NCBI GenBank assembly: GCA_024803745.1
Contig: JANJXV010000048.1
Coordinates: forward strand, 4,768,501-4,832,500
Reading direction: 5' to 3'
From: Megascapheus bottae
Taxonomy: Eukaryota; Chordata; Mammalia; Rodentia; Geomyidae
Length of the DNA stretch: 64,000 nucleotides
Positions 25,241 through 39,800 of this stretch are shown here, one piece after another (the first letter of the stretch is position 1; each line of letters starts with the position of its first letter). The position numbers and the translations under genes are program-made. Below the pieces are notes generated by a model. The model ran no database searches, was not told the DNA's origin, and saw only the letters and a program-made list of their open reading frames with translations.

Positions 25241-27840
25241 CCCTTACCCTAACCCTAACCCTAACCCTAACCCTTACCCTAACACTAAACCTAACCCTAA
25301 ACCTAACCCCTAACCCTAACCCTAACCCTAAACCTTAACCTTACCCTAACCATAAACCTAAACCTTACCCTAACTCTAACCCTAACCCGAACCCTAACCT
25401 TTACCCTAACCCTAAACCTAACCCTAACCTTAACCCTTACCCTAACCCTAACCCTAACCCTAACCTTTACCATTACCCTAACCCTAACCCTAACCTTAAT
25501 GCTAACCCTAACCGTAACCTAACCATAACCTTTACCATAACCCTAACCCTAACACTAATCCATACACTAAAACTAACCCTAACCCTAACCTTTCCAATTT
25601 CCCTAACCCTAACCCTAAACCTAAACCTAAACCTTACCCTTACCCTTGCCCTAACCCTAACCCAAACCCTAACCCTAACCCTTAACTTAACCCTAACCCT
25701 AACACTAAACCTAACACTTACACTTGCCCTAACCCTAAGACTAACCCTAACACTTACCCTTACCCTAAACCTAACCCTAACCTTAACCCTAACCCTTACC
25801 CTAAACCTAACCCTAACTCTAAACTTAATGCTAACCCTAACCCTAACCCTAACCCTTACCCTAACCCTTACCCTTTCCCTAACGCTAGCCCTAACCCTAA
25901 CCTTAACCCTAACTCTAACCCTAACCCTTACACTTACCCTGACCCTAACCTTAAACATAACCATGAACCTAACCCTAATCCTAAACCTCACCCTTACAAG
26001 TACGCTAACCCTAACCCTAACCATACCCGATCCCTAACCTCTAACCCTAACCCTAACCCTCACCATAACCCTAAACCTAACCCTAACTCTTACGCTTATC
26101 CTAACCCTAACCCTAACCCTAACCCCCAACCCTAACCCTAACCCTAACACTTACCCTTACCCTACCCTAACCCTAACTCTAAACCTAACCCTAACCCTAA
26201 CCCTAACCCTTACCAGAACCCTAAACCTAACCCTAACCCTAACCCTTACTCTAACCCTAACCCTAACCCTACAACTAACTCTAACCCTAACACTAACCCT
26301 TACACTTACCCTAACCCGAACCCTAACACTTACCCTTACCCTAACCCTAAATCTAACCCTTACCCTAACCCTAACCCTAACCCTAACCCTTACCCTAAAA
26401 CTAACCCTAACCCTAACCCTAACCCCTAACCATAACCCTAAACCTAACCTTATCGCTAACCCTTACCCTAACACTAACCCTAAACCTTACACTGGAACTA
26501 ACCGTAACCCTAATCCCTAACCCTAACCCTAACACTAACACTAACATTTACCCTAACCCTAACCCTAACCCTAAACCTAACCCTTACCATAACCCTAACC
26601 ATAACCCGGACCCTAACCCCTAACCCTAACATTAACCCTCACCCTAACGCTAACCTAAAACTAACTCTTATCCTTAACCTAAAACTAACCCTAAACCTAA
26701 ACATTACACTTACCCTCATCCTAAACCTAAACCTAACACTAACCCTAAACCTTACCCTTACACTTACCATAACCCTAACCCTAACCCTTACCCTAAAACT
26801 AACACTAAAGATAAACCCTAACCCTAACCCTAACCATAACCGTAACCCTTGCCCTAACCCTAACCCTAACCATCATCCCAACCCTAAACCTAACCCTAAC
26901 CCTTACCCTTACCCTAACCCTAACCCTAACCCTAACCCTTACCCTAACACTAAACCTAACCCTCAACCTAACCCCTAACCCTAACCCTAACCCTAAACCT
27001 TAACTTTACCCTAACCATAAACCTAAACCTTACCCTAACTCTAACTCTAACTCGAACCCTAACCTTTACCCTAACCCTAAACCTAACCCTAACCTTAACC
27101 CTTACCCTTACCCTAACCCTAACCCTAACCCTAACCTTTACCATTACCCTAACCCTAACCCTAACCTTAATGCTAACCCTAACCCTAACCTAACCATAAC
27201 CTTTACCCTAACCCTAACCCTAACACTAATCCATACACTAAAACTAACCCTAACCCTAACCTTTCCAATTTCCCTAACCCTAACCCTAACCCTAAACCTA
27301 AACCTTACCCTTACCCTTACCCTAACCCTAACCCAAACCCTAACCCTAACCCTTAACTTAACCCTAACCCTAACACTAAACCTAACCCTTACACTTGCCC
27401 TAACCCTAAGACTAACCCTAACCCTTACCCTTACCCTAAACCTAACCCTAACCTTAACCCTAACCTTTACCCTAACCCTAACCCTAACTCTAAACTTAAT
27501 GCTAACCCTAACCCTAACCCTAACCCTTACCCTAACCCTTACCCTTTCCATTATGCTAGCCCTAACCCTAACCTTAACCCTAACTCTAACCCTAACGCTT
27601 ATACTTACCCTGACCCTAACCCTAAACATAACCCTGAACCTAACCCTAATCCTAAACCTCACCCTTACAAGTACGCTAACCCTAACCCTAACCATACCCG
27701 AACCCTAACCTCTAACCCTAACCCTAACCCTCACCATAACCCTAAACCTAACCCTAACTCTTACGCTTATCGTAACCCTAACCCTAACCCTAACCCCTAA
27801 CCCTAACCCTAACCCTAACACTTACCCTTACCCTACCCTA
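25241..27840. repeat. ~1.67-kb sub-unit pair in unit 1
   Basis: Blocks at 25,473-26,037 and 27,144-27,708 match at an offset of 1671, marked by CCTTTCCAATTTCCC (about 25,588 and 27,260) and ACAAGTACGC (about 25,996 and 27,667). An ACTGGAACTAACC landmark lies between them at 26,491. There is no gene. The Leu-Thr and Arg-Val open frames here are repeat artefacts. Confidence 0.82.
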
Positions 27841-27877
27841 ACCCTAACTCTAACCCTAACCCTAACCCTAACCCTAA

Positions 27878-30800
27878 CCTAAAGTCTAAACCTAACCCTA
27901 ACCCTAACCCTAACCCTAACCCTTACCCTTACCCTAACCCTAACCCTAAACCTAACCCTAACCCTAACCCTAATCCTTACTCTTCCCCTAACCCTAACCC
28001 TACCACTAACCCAAACACTTACCCTTACCCTAACCCTAACCCTAACACTAACCCTAACTTTTACCCTAACCCTAACCCTAACCCTTACCCTAAACCGTAA
28101 CCCTAAACTTACCCTAACCCTAACCCTAAATCTAACCCTTAAAATTACCCTAACCCTAACCCTAATCTTAACCCTAACCCTAAACCTTAACATAACCCTA
28201 ACCATAAACCTAACCCTAAAACTAACCCTAACCCTAACCCTAAACCTTACCCTTATCCAAACCCTAACCCTAACCCCAATCCCCTAACCCTAACCCTAAC
28301 CCAAACTCTAACCCTTCCCCTTACCCTAACCCTAACCCTCACCCTTACACTAAACCTAACCCTAACCTTAAGCCTAACCCTATCCCTAACACTAAACACT
28401 AGCCCTAACACAAACCAAAATCTCACCCTTACCTAACCCTAACCATAACCATTACCATAACCCTAACCCTAACCGTAACACTTACCCTTATCCTAACCCT
28501 AACCCTAAACTTAACCCCAACCCTAAAACTAACCCTAACCCTTACCCTTACACTACCCCTAACCCTAAACCTAACGCTAACCCTAAACCTAACCCTAACT
28601 TTACCCTAACCCTAACCCTTTCCCTAACCCTAAACCTAACCTTAACCCTAACCCTTACCCTTAGCCTAACCCTAACCACAACCCAAACCCTAACCCTAAC
28701 CCTTACCCTTACCCTAATCCTAACCCCAAACCTAACCCTAACCCTAACCCTTACCCTTACCATAAACCGAAACCTAAACCTAACCCTAACCCTAACACTT
28801 ACCTTTACCCTAACCATAACCCTTACCCTAACCCTAAACGTAACCCTAACAATAAGCCTAACCCTTACCCTTACCCTAACCCTAACCCTAACCCTAACCT
28901 TAACACTTACTCTTACCCTAACCCTAACCCTTACCCTTACCCTAACCCTAAAACTAACCTTAAACCCAACCCTAAACCTAACCCTAACCCTTACCCTTAC
29001 CCTAACCCTAAAACTAACCCTAACCTTCACCCTTACCCTTACCCTAACCCTAACACTTAACCTAATACTTACCCTTACCCTAACCCTAACCCTGACTCTA
29101 ACCCTAGCCTTCCGTAACCCTAATACAACCCTAACCCCTAACACTAAACCTAACCCTAAACCTTACCTTTACCCTAACCCTAACACTAACCCTAAGCCCT
29201 AACCCTAACCCTAACCCTAACCCTTACCCTAACCCTAACCCTAACTCTAACCCTAACCCGAAACCTAACCCTAACCCTTAACCTAACCCTAACCCTAACC
29301 CTAACCCTAACCCTAAACCAAAGCCTAACCTTAACCCTAACCCTTACCCTTATCCTAACCCTAACCCTAACCCTAACCCTTACCCTAAACCTAACCCTAA
29401 CACTTACCCTAACGCTAACCCTAACACGAACCCTTACTCGTAACCCTAACCCTAACCCTTACCCTTACCCTAACCCTAACCCAAACCCTTACCCTAAACC
29501 TAACCCTAACACTAACCCTAACCCTTACTCTTACCCTAACCCTAAACCCAAACCTAACCCTAACCTAACCCTAAAACTGATCCTTTCCCTAAACCTAACC
29601 CTCACCCTTATCCTAACCCTAACCCTAACCCTAACCCTAAGCCCTAACACTAACTGTAACCCTGAACCTTACCCTTACCCTAATCCTAACCCAAAAGCTA
29701 ACCCTAACCCTAACCCTAACCATTACCCTAACACTAACCTTAACCTTAACTCCAACTGTAAACCTAACCTAACCTTAACCCTAATGCTTACCCTTACCCT
29801 GACCCTAACCCTAACCCTAACCCTAACCTTAACCCTAACCCTAAACCTAAACATTACACTTACACTAATCCTAAACCTAAACCTAAACTAACCCTAAACC
29901 TTACCCTTACCCTTACCATAACCCTAACACTAACCCTTACCATAAACCTAACACTATCCCTAACCCCTAACCCTAACCCTAACCATAACCATAACCCTTG
30001 CCCTAACCATAACCCTAACCATAATCCCAATCCTAAACCTAACCCTAACCCTTACCCTTACCCTAACCCTAACCCTTACCCTAACACTAAACCTAACCCT
30101 AAACCTAACCCATAACCCTAACCCTAAACCTAACCCTAACCCTAACCTTAAACATAACCCTAACCCTAAACCAAAACATTACACTTACCCTAATCCTAAA
30201 CCTAACACTAAACCTAAATCTTACCCTTACCCTTACCATAACCCTAACCCTAACCCTTACCCTAAAACTAACACTAACCCTAACCCCTAACCCTAACCCT
30301 AACCCTAACCATAACCATAACCCTTGCCCTAACCCTAACCCTAACCATAATCCCAACCCTAAACCTGAACCTAACCCTTACCCTTACCCTAACCCTAACC
30401 ATAACCATAACCTTAACCATAACCCTAACCCTAAACCTAAACATTACACTTACCCTAATCCTAAACCTAAACCTAACAGTAAACCTAAACCTTACCCTTA
30501 CCCTTACCATAACCCTAACCCTAACCCTTATCCTAAAACTAACACTAACCCTAAACCCTAACCCTAACCCTAACCATAAACGTAACACTTGCCCTAACCC
30601 TAACCCTAACCATAATCCCAACCCTAAACCTAACCCTAAACCTTACCCTTACCCTAACCCTAACCCTAACCCTAACCTTTACCCTAACACTAAACTTAAC
30701 ACTAAACCTAACACTAACCCTAACCTTAACCCTAACCCTAACCCTAAACCTAAACATTACACTTACCCTAATCCTAAACCTAAACCTAACACTAACCCAA

Positions 30801-33800
30801 AACCTTACCCTTACCCTTACCATAACCCTAACCATAACCCTTACCCTAAAACTAACACTAACCCTAACCCCTAACCCTAACCATAACCCTTGCCCTAACC
30901 CTAACCCTAACCATAATCCCAACCCTAAACCTAACCCTAACCCTTACCCTTATACTAACCCTAATCCTAACCCTAACCTTAACCAAAACCCTAACCCTAA
31001 ACCTAAACATTACACTTACCCTAATCCTAAACCTAAACCTAACACTAACCCTAAACCTTACCCTTACCCTTACCATAACCCTAACCCTAGCCCTTACCCT
31101 AAAACTAACACTAACCATAAACCTTAACCCTAACCCTAACCATAACAGTAACCCTTGCCCTAACCCTAACCCTAACCATAATCCCAACCCTAAACCTAAC
31201 CCTAACCCTTACCCTAACCCTAACCCTAACCCTAACCCTTACCCTAACACTAAACCTAACCCTAAACCTAACTCCTAACCCTAACCCTAACCCTAAACCT
31301 TAACCTTACCCTAACCATAAACCTAAACCTTACCCTAACTCTAACCCTAACCCGAACCCTAAACTTTACCCTAACCCTAAACCTAACCCTAACCTTAACC
31401 CTTACCCTAACCCTAACCCTAACCCTAACCTTTACCATTACCCTAACCCTAACCCTAACCTTAATGCTAACCCTAACCGTAACCTAACCATAACCTTTAC
31501 CATAACCCTAACCCTAACACTAATCCATACACTAAAACTAACCCTAACCCTAACCTTTCCAATTTCCCTAACCCTAACCCTAAACCTAAACCTAAACCTT
31601 ACCCTTACCCTTGCCCTAACCCTAACCCAAACCCTAACCCTAACCCTTAACTTAACCCTAACCCTAACACTAAACCTAACACTTACACTTGCCCTAACCC
31701 TAAGACTAACCCTAACACTTACCCTTACCCTAAACCTAACCCTAACCTTAACCCTAACCCTTACCCTAAACCTAACCCTAACTCTAAACTTAATGCTAAC
31801 CCTAACCCTAACCCTAACCCTTACCCTAACCCTTACCCTTTCCCTAACGCTAGCCCTAACCCTAACCTTAACCCTAACTCTAACCCTAACCCTTACACTT
31901 ACCCTGACCCTAACCTTAAACATAACCCTGAACCTAACCCTAATCCTAAACCTCACCCTTACAAGTACGCTAACCCTAACCCTAACCATACCCGATCCCT
32001 AACCTCTAACCCTAACCCTAACCCTCACCATAACCCTAAACCTAACCCTAACTCTTACGCTTATCCTAACCCTAACCCTAACCCTAACCCCCAACCCTAA
32101 CCCTAACCCTAACACTTACCCTTACCCTACCCTAACCCTAACTCTAAACCTAACCCTAACCCTAACCCTAACCCTTACCAGAACCCTAAACCTAACCCTA
32201 ACCCTAACCCTTACTCTAACCCTAACCCTAACCCTAAAACTAACTCTAACCCTAACACTAACCCTTACACTTACCCTAACCCGAACCCTAACACTTACCC
32301 TTACCCTAACCCTAAATCTAACCCTTACCTTAACCCTAACCCTAACCCTAACCCTTACCCTAAAACTAACCCTAACCCTAACCCTAACCCCTAACCATAA
32401 CCCTAAACCTAACCTTATCGCTAACCCTTACCCTAACATTAACCCTAAACCTTACACTGGAACTAACCGTAACCCTAATCCCTAACCCTAACCCTAACAC
32501 TAACACTAACATTTACCCTAACCCTAACCCTAACCCTAAACCTAACCCTTACCATAACCCTAACCATAACCCGGACCCTAACCCCTAACCCTAACATTAA
32601 CCCTCACCCTAACGCTAACCTAAAACTAACTCTTATCCTTAACCTAAAACTAACCCAAAACCTAAACATTACACTTACCCTCATCCTAAACCTAAACCTA
32701 ACACTAACCCTAAACCTTACCCTTACACTTACCATAACCCTAACCCTAACCCTTACCCTAAAACTAACACTAAATATAAACCCTAACCCTAACCCTAACC
32801 ATAACCGTAACCCTTGCCCTAACCCTAACCCTAACCATCATCCCAACCCTAAACCTAACCCTAACCCTTACCCTTACCCTAACCCTAACCCTAACCCTAA
32901 CCCTAACCCTTACCCTAACACTAAACCTAACCCTAAACCTAACCCCTAACCCTAACCCTAACCCTAAACCTTAACCTTACCCTAACCATAAACCTAAACC
33001 TTACCCTAACTCTAACTCTAACTCGAACCCTAACCTTTACCCTAACCCTAAACCTAACCCTAACCTTAACCCTTACCCTTACCCTAACCCTAACCCTAAC
33101 CCTAACCTTTACCATTACCCTAACCCTAACCCTAACCTTAATGCTAACCCTAACCCTAACCTAACCATAACCTTTACCCTAACCCTAACCCTAACACTAA
33201 TCCATACACTAAAACTAACCCTAACCCTAACCTTTCCAATTTCCCTAACCCTAACCCTAACCCTAAACCTAAACCTTACCCTTACCCTTACCCTAACCCT
33301 AACCCAAACCCTAACCCTAACCCTTAACTTAACCCTAACCCTAACACTAAACCTAACCCTTACACTTGCCCTAACCCTAAGACTAACCCTAACCCTTACC
33401 CTTACCCTAAACCTAACCCTAACCTTAACCCTAACCTTTACCCTAACCCTAACCCTAACTCTAAACTTAATGCTAACCCTAACCCTAACCCTAACCCTTA
33501 CCCTAACCCTTACCCTTTCCATTATGCTAGCCCTAACCCTAACCTTAACCCTAACTCTAACCCTAACGCTTATACTTACCCTGACCCTAACCCTAAACAT
33601 AACCCTGAACCTAACCCTAATCCTAAACCTCACCCTTACAAGTACGCTAACCCTAACCCTAACCATACCCGAACCCTAACCTCTAACCCTAACCCTAACC
33701 CTCACCATAACCCTAAACCTAACCCTAACTCTTACGCTTATCGTAACCCTAACCCTAACCCTAACCCCTAACCCTAACCCTAACCCTAACACTTACCCTT

Positions 33801-33848
33801 ACCCTACCCTAACCCTAACTCTAACCCTAACCCTAACCCTAACCCTAA
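27878..33848. repeat. ~5.97-kb higher-order unit 2
   Basis: This matches unit 1 throughout with an offset of 5953-5971, differing by a few hexamer indels and scattered substitutions. It carries the full set of landmarks: TAGCCTTCCGTAACC near 29,104, the TTGCCC series at 29,998-31,160, the 1.67-kb sub-unit pair at 31,438 and 33,115, and ACAAGTACGC near 31,960 and 33,637. Confidence 0.9.
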
Positions 33849-36800
33849 CCTAAAGTCTAAACCTAACCCTAACCCTAACCCTAACCCTAACCCTTACCCT
33901 TACCCTAACCCTAACCCTAAACCTAACCCTAACCCTAACCCTAATCCTTACTCTTCCCCTAACCCTAACCCTACCACTAACCCAAACACTTACCCTTACC
34001 CTAACCCTAACCCTAACACTAACCCTAACTTTTACCCTAACCCTAACCCTAACCCTTACCCTAAACCGTAACCCTAAACTTACCCTAACCCTAACCCTAA
34101 ATCTAACCCTTAAAATTACCCTAACCCTAACCCTAATCTTAACCCTAACCCTAAACCTTAACATAACCCTAACCCTAAACCTAACCCTAAAACTAACCCT
34201 AACCCTAACCCTAAACCTTACCCTTATCCAAACCCTAACCCTAACCCCAATCCCCTAACCCTAACCCTAACCCAAACTCTAACCCTTCCCCTTACCCTAA
34301 CCCTAACCCTCACCCTTACACTAAACCTAACCCTAACCTTAAGCCTAACCCTATCCCTAACACTAAACACTAGCCCTAACACAAACCAAAATCTCACCCT
34401 TACCTAACCCTAACCATAACCATTACCATAACCCTAACCCTAACCGTAACACTTACCCTTATCCTAACCCTAACCCTAAACTTAACCCCAACCCTAAAAC
34501 TAACCCTAACCCTTACCCTTACACTACCCCTAACCCTAAACCTAACGCTAACCCTAAACCTAACCCTAACTTTACCCTAACCCTAACCCTTTCCCTAACC
34601 CTAAACCTAACCTTAACCCTAACCCTTACCCTTAGCCTAACCCTAACCACAACCCAAACCCTAACCCTAACCCTTACCCTTACCCTAATCCTAACCCCAA
34701 ACCTAACCCTAACCCTAACCCTTACCCTTACCATAAACCGAAACCTAAACCTAACCCTAACCCTAACACTTACCTTTACCCTAACCATAACCCTTACCCT
34801 AACCCTAAACGTAACCCTAACAATAAGCCTAACCCTTACCCTTACCCTAACCCTAACCCTAACCCTAACCTTAACACTTACTCTTACCCTAACCCTAAAC
34901 CTTACCCTTACCCTAACCCTAAAACTAACCTTAAACCCAACCCTAAACCTAACCCTAACCCTTACCCTTACCCTAACCCTAAAACTAACCCTAACCTTCA
35001 CCCTTACCCTTACCCTAACCCTAACACTTAACCTAATACTTACCCTTACCCTAACCCTAACCCTGACTCTAACCCTAGCCTTCCGTAACCCTAATACAAC
35101 CCTAACCCCTAACACTAAACCTAACCCTAAACCTTACCTTTACCCTAACCCTAACACTAACCCTAAGCCCTAACCCTAACCCTAACCCTAACCCTTACCC
35201 TAACCCTAACCCTAACTCTAACCCTAACCCGAAACCTAACCCTAACCCTTAACCTAACCCTAACCCTAACCCTAACCCTAACCCTAACCCTAAACCAAAG
35301 CCTAACCTTAACCCGAACCCTTACCCTTATCCTAACCCTAACCCTAACCCTAACCCTTACCCTAAACCTAACCCTAACACTTACCCTAACGCTAACCCTA
35401 ACACGAACCCTTACTCGTAACCCTAACCCTAACCCTAACCCTAAAACTTATCCTTTCCCTAAACCTAACCCTCACCCTTATCCTAACCCTAACCCTAACC
35501 CTAACCCTAAGCCCTAACACTAACTGTAACCCTGAACCTTACCCTTACCCTAATCCTAACCCAAAAGCTAACCCTAACCCTAACCCTAACCATTACCCTA
35601 ACACTAACCTTAACCTTAACCCCAACTGTAAACCTAACCTAACCTTAACCCTAATGCTTACCCTTACCCTGACCCTAACCCTAATCCTAACCCTAATCTT
35701 AACCCTAACCCTAAACCTAAACATTACACTTACACTAATCCTAAACCTAAACCTAAACTAACCCTAAACCTTACCCTTACCCTTACCATAACCCTAACAC
35801 TAACCCTTACCATAAACCTAACACTATCCCTAACCCCTAACCCTAACCCTAACCATAACCATAACCCATGCCCTAACCATAACCCTAACCATAATCCCAA
35901 TCCTAAACCTAACCCTAACCCTTACCCTTACCCTAACCCTTACCCTTACCCTAACACTAAACCTAACCCTAAACCTAACCCATAACCCTAACCCTAAACC
36001 TAACCCTAACCCTAACCTTAAACATAACCCTAACCCTAAACCAAAACATTACACTTACCCTAATCCTAAACCTAACACTAAACCTAAATCTTACCCTTAC
36101 CCTTACCATAACCCTAACCCTAACCCTTACCCTAAAACTAACACTAACCCTAACCCCTAACCCTAACCCTAACCCTAACCATAACCATAACCCTTGCCCT
36201 AACCCTAACCCTAACCATAATCCCAACCCTAAACCTGAACCTAACCCTTACCCTTACCCTAACCCTAACCCTAACCCTAACCTTAACCATAACCCTTACC
36301 CTAAACCTAAACATTACACTTACCCTAATACTAAACCTAAACCTAACACTAAACCTAAACCTTACCCTTACCCTTACCATAACCCTAACCCTAACCCTTA
36401 TCCTAAAACTAACACTAACCCTAAGCCCTAACCCTAACCCTAACCATAAACGTAACACTTGCCCTAACCCTAACCCTAACCATAATCCCAACCCTAAACC
36501 TAACCCTAAACCTTACCCTTACCCTAACCCTAACCCTAACCCTAACCCTTACCCTAACACTAAACCTAACACTAAACCTAACGCTAACCCTAACCTTAAC
36601 CCTAACCCTAACCCTAAACCTAAACATTACACTTACCCTAATCCTAAACCTAAACCTAACACTAACCCAAAACCTTACCCTTACCCTTACCATAACCCTA
36701 ACCATAACCCTTACCCTAAAACTAACACTAACCCTAACCCCTAACCCTAACCATAACCCTTGCCCTAACCCTAACCCTAACCATAATCCCAACCCTAAAC

Positions 36801-39800
36801 CTAACCCTAACCCTTACCCTTATACTAACCCTAATCCTAACCCTAACCTTAACCAAAACCCTAACCCTAAACCTAAACATTACACTTACCCTAATCCTAA
36901 ACCTAAACCTAACACTAACCCTAAACCTTACCCTTACCCTTACCATAACCCTAACCCTAGCCCTTACCCTAAAACTAACACTAACCATAAAACTTAACCC
37001 TAACCCTAACCATAACAGTAACCCTTGCCCTAACCCTAACCCTAACCATAATCCCAACCCTAAACCTAAACCTAACCCTTACCCTAACCCTAACCCTAAC
37101 CCTAACCCTTACCCTAACACTAAACCTAACCCTAAACCTAACCCCTAACCCTAACCCTAACCCTAACCCTAAACCTTAACCTTACCCTAACCATAAACCT
37201 AAACCTTACCCTAACTCTAACCCTAACCCGAACCCTAACCTTTACCCTAACCCTAAACCTAACCCTAACCTTAACCCTTACCCTAACCCTAACCCTAACC
37301 CTAAACTTTACCATTACCCTAACCCTAACCCTAACCTTAATGCTAACCCTAACAGTAACCTAACCATAACCTTTACCATAACCCTAACCCTAACACTAAT
37401 CCATACACTAAAACTAACCCTAACCCTAACCTTTCCAATTTCCCTAACCCTAACCCTAAACCTAAACCTAAACCTTACCCTTACCCTTGCCCTAACCCTA
37501 ACCCAAACCCTAACCCTAACCCTTAACTTAACCCTAACCCTAACACTAAACCTAACACTTACACTTGCCCTAACCCTAAGACTAACCCTAACACTTACCC
37601 TTACCCTAAACCTAACCCTAACCTTAACCCTAACCCTTACCCTAAACCTAACCCTAACTCTAAACTTAATGCTAACCCTAACCCTAACCCTAACCCTTAC
37701 CCTAACCCTTACCCTTTCCCTAACGCTAGCCCTAACCCTAACCTTAACCCTAACTCTAACCCTAACACTTACACTTACCCTGACCCTAAACTTAAACATA
37801 ACCCTGAACCTAACCCTAATCCTAAACCTCACCCTTACAAGTACGCTAACCCTAACCCTAATCATACCCGATCCCTAACCTCTAACCCTAACCCTAAACC
37901 TCACCATAACCCTAAACCTAACCCTAACTCTTACGCTTATCCTAACCCTAACCCTAACCCCCAACCCTAACCCTAACCCTAACACTTACCCTTACCCTAC
38001 CCTAACCCTAACTCTAAACCTAACCCTAACCCTAACCCTAACCCTTACCAGAACCCTAAACCTAACCCTAACCCTAACCCTTACTCTAACCCTAACCCTA
38101 ACCCTAAAACTAACTCTAACCCTAACACTAACCCTTACACTTACCCTAACCCGAACCCTAACACTTACCCTTACCCTAACCCTAAATCTAACCCTTACCC
38201 TAACCCTAACCCTAACCCTAACCCTTACCCTAAAACTAGCCCTAACCCTAACCACTAACCAAAACCCTAAACCTAACCTTATCCCTAACCCTTACCCTAA
38301 CACTAACCCTAAACCTTACACTGGAACTAACCGTAACCCTAACCCCTAACCCTAACCCTAACACTAACACTAACATTTACCCTAACCCTAACCCTAACCC
38401 TAAACCTAACCCTTACCCTAACCCTAACCATAACCCGGACCCTAACCCCTAACCCTAACATTAACCCTCACCCTAACGCTAACCTAAAACTAACTCTTAT
38501 CCTTAACCTAAAACTAACCCTAAACCTAAACATTACACTTACCCTAATCCTAAACCTAAACCTAACACTAAACCTAAACCTTACCCTTACACTTACCATA
38601 ACCCTAACCCTAACCCTTACCGTAAAACTAACACTAAACATAAACCCTAACCCTAACCCTAACCATAACCGTAACCCTTGCCCTAACCCTAACCCTAACC
38701 ATCATCCCAACCCTAAACCTAACCCTAACCCTTACCCTTACCCTAACCCTAACCCTAACCCTAACCCTTACCCTAACCCTAAAGCTAACCCTTACCCTAA
38801 CCCTAACCCGAAGCCTAACCCCTAACCCTAAACCTAACACTAACCCTAAACCTTACCCTTACCCTTACCATAACCCTAACCCTAGCCCTTACCCTAAAAC
38901 TAACACTAACCATAAACCTTAACCCTAACCCTAACCATAACAGTAACCCTTGCCCTAACCCTAACCCTAACCATAATCCCAACCCTAAACCTAACCCTAA
39001 CCCTTACCCTAACCCTAACCCTAACCCTAACCCTTACCCTAACACTAAACCTAACCCTAAACCTAACCCCTAACCCTAACCCTAACCCTAACCCTAAACC
39101 TTAACCTTACCCTAACCATAAACCTAAACCTTACCCTAACTCTAACCCTAACCCGAACCCTAACCTTTACCCTAACCCTAAACCTAACCCTAACCTTAAC
39201 CCTTACCCTAACCCTAACCCTAACCCTAAACTTTACCATTACCCTAACCCTAACCCTAACCTTAATGCTAACCCTAACAGTAACCTAACCATAACCTTTA
39301 CCATAACCCTAACCCTAACACTAATCCATACACTAAAACTAACCCTAACCCTAACCTTTCCAATTTCCCTAACCCTAACCCTAAACCTAAACCTAAACCT
39401 TACCCTTACCCTTGCCCTAACCCTAACCCAAACCCTAACCCTAACCCTTAACTTAACCCTAACCCTAACACTAAACCTAACACTTACACTTGCCCTAACC
39501 CTAAGACTAACCCTAACACTTACCCTTACCCTAAACCTAACCCTAACCTTAACCCTAACCCTTACCCTAAACCTAACCCTAACTCTAAACTTAATGCTAA
39601 CCCTAACCCTAACCCTAACCCTTACCCTAACCCTTACCCTTTCCCTAACGCTAGCCCTAACCCTAACCTTAACCCTAACTCTAACCCTAACCCGTACACT
39701 TACCCTGACCCTAACCTTAAACATAACCCTGAACCTAACCCTAATCCTAAACCTCACCCTTACAAGTACGCTAACCCTAACCCTAACCATACCCGATCCC

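Larger units (their letters stand above)
17813..27840. repeat. Segment B, first copy of a ~10-kb duplication offset by 22.88 kb
   Basis: This matches about 40,690-50,170. The offset is 22,877 near 18,272-18,712, 22,882 at 19,562-21,926, 22,888 at 24,146 and 22,894 at 24,899, drifting by single hexamers. It then drops to 22,360 after a 534-base deletion in B', and to 22,342 by 27,144. The left limit is around the TAAAGCTAACCC landmark at 17,828 (40,705 in B'). It contains a CT-rich patch, a copy of the TTGCCC sub-repeats and the first 5.95-kb unit. Confidence 0.9.
21925..27877. repeat. ~5.95-kb higher-order unit 1
   Basis: The unit opens with CCTAAAGTCTAAACC at 21,925; the same landmark opens units at 27,878, 33,849 and 44,807 (spacings 5953, 5971 and 10,958). 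Order inside the unit: the AATCCTTACTCTTCCCC region, the CTTAGCC...CCACAACCC region, the TAGCCTTCCGTAACC landmark (about 23,145), TTGCCC sub-repeats (24.0-25.2 kb), then two ~1.67-kb sub-units each ending near an ACAAGTACGC landmark. Confidence 0.88.
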
